8,550 nt of DNA from an uncultured bacterium. Its GTDB lineage: Bacteria > Bacillota > Clostridia > Lachnospirales > Lachnospiraceae. The position numbers and the translations under genes are program-made. Under the pieces are notes generated by a model. That model saw only the letters and a program-made list of their open reading frames with translations, made no database searches and was not told where the DNA came from. Below, piece after piece: positions 6,535-8,550 of this stretch (position 1 is the first letter of the stretch; each line of letters opens with the position of its first letter). Where the stretch lies: assembly GCA_905215405.1 (NCBI GenBank), contig CAJMQE010000121.1:1-8550 (forward strand). The letters are read 5' to 3'.

Positions 6535-6555
6535 ACGAAAGTTTTATATTATGAT
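6527..6555 (+). promoter_or_regulatory. Candidate promoter of the solute-binding protein gene
   Basis: TTGCCT (6527-6532, overlapping the argD end) and TATGAT (6550-6555) are 17 bases apart, a fair sigma-A match. A second TATAAT at 6608-6613 lacks a matching -35 element. An internal promoter would let the downstream gene be expressed apart from the arg operon. Confidence 0.4.
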
Positions 6556-6632
6556 AGGATATAACAGTGTAACAGCCTGTCTATGAAAAATGAGAGCAGG
6601 GACGTTATATAATAAATAGTATTTAACATTTT

Positions 6633-6637
6633 AGGAG
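6633..6637 (+). promoter_or_regulatory. Ribosome binding site that sets the solute-binding protein start
   Basis: AGGAG is only 3 bases from ATG 6641 but 9 bases from the in-frame ATG 6647, which favours the latter. Confidence 0.6.
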
Positions 6638-6646
6638 CAAATGAAA

Positions 6647-7909
6647 ATGAAGAGATATTTCAGAAGAATACCGGCAGTATTCATGATTTTGATTCTGTTG
6701 CTTGTCGGAATTACAGGATGTGGAAAATCGTCAGAGGAAAAGGTATCCACGGTAGAACTGGAAAACGATATTTCGGTCAGTGTCTGGTATACAGATTCCG
6801 GACTGACAGATTATATGGAAAGAATTGCAGCACAGTATAAAGCTGCAAATCCTCATGTGACGATCGTTCCTACACTTGTAACGACAGATGAGTATCTCGA
6901 AAATATATATCATGAAAGTATCTCAGGCAGTGATGCCCCAGATGTTTTCATGATGTCCTCGGATAATCTGGAAAAAGCATATCTGATGGGAATAGTTGCA
7001 GAAAATGATACGTATGCGTCGGACTATACGACAGATGTTTATGGTGATGCAGCAATCAGCGCATCTTCTCTGAAAGGACGTCTGTACGGGTATCCGATGG
7101 CCTATGATACAGCAGTGATGGTCTATAACAAAAAGTATGCGCAAAGCGTTTCTACTTTTGATGAACTGACCAGTATCAGTGACAATTTTGAGCATACCGA
7201 GGACAATGCAGAAGTTGAAATCGTTGCTAAGTGGGATGTTTCGGACCTGATGCTCAATTATGCATTTGTAGGAAACTATATCAATATGGGTGGAGACAGC
7301 TTTGAAGACAAGGCACAGGTTTCCCTTGATGATGCAGGAATGCTGAATGCGCTAAATGCTTATGCAAATCTGCGAGAAGATTATGGAATTGTCAGAAATG
7401 CAACAACACAGCAGGCATGTCTTGAATCATTTGAAAATAATAAGCTGCTCTATACAATTGTGAGAGCATCCGATTTGAAAGAACTCAATGAATCAGGCGT
7501 GGACTATGGAGTAATCAAGATTCCTGATCTGAGTGATTCGATTCCAACAAGAGCAATGTCAACAACGCAAATGGCAGCTGTTAATCCATATTCGGATCAG
7601 GTAGCAGTTGCAAAAAGCGTGGCGAAGGCTATGACTTATGATTATGCTTCCGGTATAACGGAACTTACAAAATATCCGGCAGCTCGTGGAGATCTCAAAA
7701 AACAGCCAAATGAAGAATATACGCAGTTACATCAGATTTATTCGGATTCAGTTGTAAAAGCCAAATTTATGGAAATCGGTGAGCTTTATATCAAGTTAGA
7801 AGTTATGATGCATCAGATCTGGGATGAAGGCAATGTAGAACAGAACTATGCAACATTTCGTGATTATGTACAGACAGAACAGACGATGACTACGCTGACT
7901 GCACAGTAA
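6647..7909 (+). CDS. Lipoprotein extracellular solute-binding protein, sugar ABC-transporter type
   Basis: A 420-residue exported lipoprotein. Positive residues (MKRYFRR) precede a hydrophobic segment (9-21) and the lipobox ITGC, with the lipidated cysteine at 25; a Ser/Lys/Glu-rich linker leads to the folded domain. The mature part looks like family 1 solute-binding proteins (SBP_bac_1): SVSVWYTDSG near 43-52, an AAQYKAANPHVTIV segment, DAPDVFMMSSD (96-106) and GRLYGYPMAYDTAVMVYNK (144-162), the block typical of maltose/multiple-sugar binding proteins. The ligand cannot be assigned; family 1 favours carbohydrates over amino acids, so the arginine context alone does not make it an arginine receptor. 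No permease or ATPase gene is adjacent. ATG 6641 is the alternative start. It is 112 bases past argD with a promoter candidate between, so operon membership is uncertain. Confidence 0.85.
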   Translation: MKRYFRRIPAVFMILILLLVGITGCGKSSEEKVSTVELENDISVSVWYTDSGLTDYMERIAAQYKAANPHVTIVPTLVTTDEYLENIYHESISGSDAPDVFMMSSDNLEKAYLMGIVAENDTYASDYTTDVYGDAAISASSLKGRLYGYPMAYDTAVMVYNKKYAQSVSTFDELTSISDNFEHTEDNAEVEIVAKWDVSDLMLNYAFVGNYINMGGDSFEDKAQVSLDDAGMLNALNAYANLREDYGIVRNATTQQACLESFENNKLLYTIVRASDLKELNESGVDYGVIKIPDLSDSIPTRAMSTTQMAAVNPYSDQVAVAKSVAKAMTYDYASGITELTKYPAARGDLKKQPNEEYTQLHQIYSDSVVKAKFMEIGELYIKLEVMMHQIWDEGNVEQNYATFRDYVQTEQTMTTLTAQ

Positions 7910-7981
7910 TAGAAGTTAAGAACCTGTATGAGAATATAATCCTATCGTTGTGGACAAAATATAGATAAAATAAATCTGTAT

Positions 7982-7986
7982 GGAGG
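7982..7986 (+). promoter_or_regulatory. Ribosome binding site that sets the DUF606 gene start
   Basis: GGAGG lies inside the longest open frame (ATG 7980), is 2 bases from ATG 7989 and 5 bases from ATG 7992. This favours a start at 7992, or less likely 7989. Confidence 0.6.
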
Positions 7987-7991
7987 ACATG

Positions 7992-8441
7992 ATGATAGGA
8001 TTTTTAATTGCAATGATTTCTGGTGCACTGATGAGTATCCAGGGAGTATTTAATACAGATGTTACCAAAAGCTCAAGTATCTGGGTGGCAGCAGGTTTTG
8101 TACAGCTGACTGCACTTGCGACCTGTGCTGTCATGTGGTTCGTAACAGGCAGACCGGAGCTTGGCGGACTGTTTCAGGTAGAAAGAAAATATGCACTGCT
8201 TGGTGGTGTCTTAGGCGCATTGATTACGTATACGGTAGTCAAGAGCATATCAAGTATGGGAACGGCAAGGGCCAATCTGGTCATTGTAATTACACAGCTG
8301 GCAACAGCCTATATTATTGAGCTGTTTGGCCTGTTCGGTAGCAAAAAATCCAGCTTTTCATGGATGAAGTTCCTTGGTTTTGCAATTGCTGTTGCAGGCG
8401 TTGTAATCTTTAATCTATGTGGAAATAAAGCAGACGCGTGA
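7992..8441 (+). CDS. Small integral membrane protein, DUF606/YdcZ branch of the DMT superfamily
   Basis: A 149-residue, almost wholly hydrophobic protein with five predicted membrane helices at about 2-20, 29-51, 67-86, 92-114 and 125-143, joined by short charged loops (GRPELGG, FGSKKSSFSW). The opening MIGFLIAMISGALMSIQGVFN and the central GGVLGALITY are typical of the DUF606/YdcZ family, whose members are this length. Most have no known substrate; by analogy with small drug/metabolite transporters it probably works as a dimer in the cytoplasmic membrane, exporting a small molecule. It begins 82 bases after the solute-binding protein gene on the same strand and may be co-transcribed, but it does not resemble the permease of an ABC system. 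The start is moved from 7980 to 7992 because the ribosome site would otherwise lie inside the gene. Confidence 0.85.
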   Translation: MIGFLIAMISGALMSIQGVFNTDVTKSSSIWVAAGFVQLTALATCAVMWFVTGRPELGGLFQVERKYALLGGVLGALITYTVVKSISSMGTARANLVIVITQLATAYIIELFGLFGSKKSSFSWMKFLGFAIAVAGVVIFNLCGNKADA

Positions 8442-8550
8442 CCGGTATTGGTAATTTAAATGAATCATGTGACAAGAAAAAAGTGGGCGCTGACCCAATG
8501 TCATTAAGTTAAGATGACTAGTTAAGATCTCTATATCAGAAATGGTATAG
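8442..8550. other. Unassigned right end of the window
   Basis: No gene or RNA that I recognise. It contains a small hairpin TGGG/CCCA (8484-8487 and 8494-8497) with no T-run after it, and a 9-base direct repeat AGTTAAGAT at 8507-8515 and 8520-8528 (13-base period). It may be the leader of a gene or element beyond the window. Confidence 0.4.

Noticed and set aside
6570..6600. Terminator between argD and the solute-binding protein gene
   Set aside because: A short bulged stem (CCTG/CAGG with CT/AG) exists but is not followed by a T-run.

Overview
The window looks like a chromosomal segment from a moderately AT-rich, Gram-positive anaerobe of the Clostridia, most likely Lachnospiraceae. This is inferred from the style of the proteins, the strong AGGAGG-type ribosome sites and the argG/argCJBD layout; no rRNA or other taxonomic marker is present. 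It is mainly an arginine biosynthesis locus.

Layout: positions 1-118 are AT-rich non-coding DNA with two inverted repeats. argG (argininosuccinate synthase) runs leftward from 1342 to 119. A 450-base divergent control region (1343-1792) separates it from a rightward cluster, argC (1793-2833), argJ (2985-4208), argB (4464-5360) and argD (5350-6534). Together argJ, argB, argC and argD make ornithine from glutamate through acetylated intermediates. ArgJ recycles the acetyl group, so no separate argA or argE is needed. argG then acts on citrulline. The genes for citrulline formation (argF, carAB) and for the last step (argH) are not in the window, nor is an argR/ahrC repressor gene.

Control: the divergent region has a good promoter candidate in each direction, with AT-rich palindromes resembling arginine (ARG) boxes lying between the two -35 elements. 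One ArgR/AhrC-type repressor could therefore control both transcripts. Two gaps inside the arg cluster carry structure: a degenerate 14-bp tandem repeat between argC and argJ, and a GC-rich perfect stem-loop plus a 10-bp direct repeat between argJ and argB. argB and argD overlap by 11 bases.

After argD come two genes that are not arginine enzymes. One is a lipoprotein solute-binding protein of the sugar ABC-transporter type (6647-7909), with no permease or ATPase gene beside it and its own promoter candidate. The other is a small five-helix membrane protein of the DUF606/YdcZ branch of the drug/metabolite transporter superfamily (7992-8441). The last 109 bases have no recognisable gene. I see no convincing novel defence, CRISPR, phage or transposon system; the items worth a second look are the non-coding structures and the orphan binding protein.
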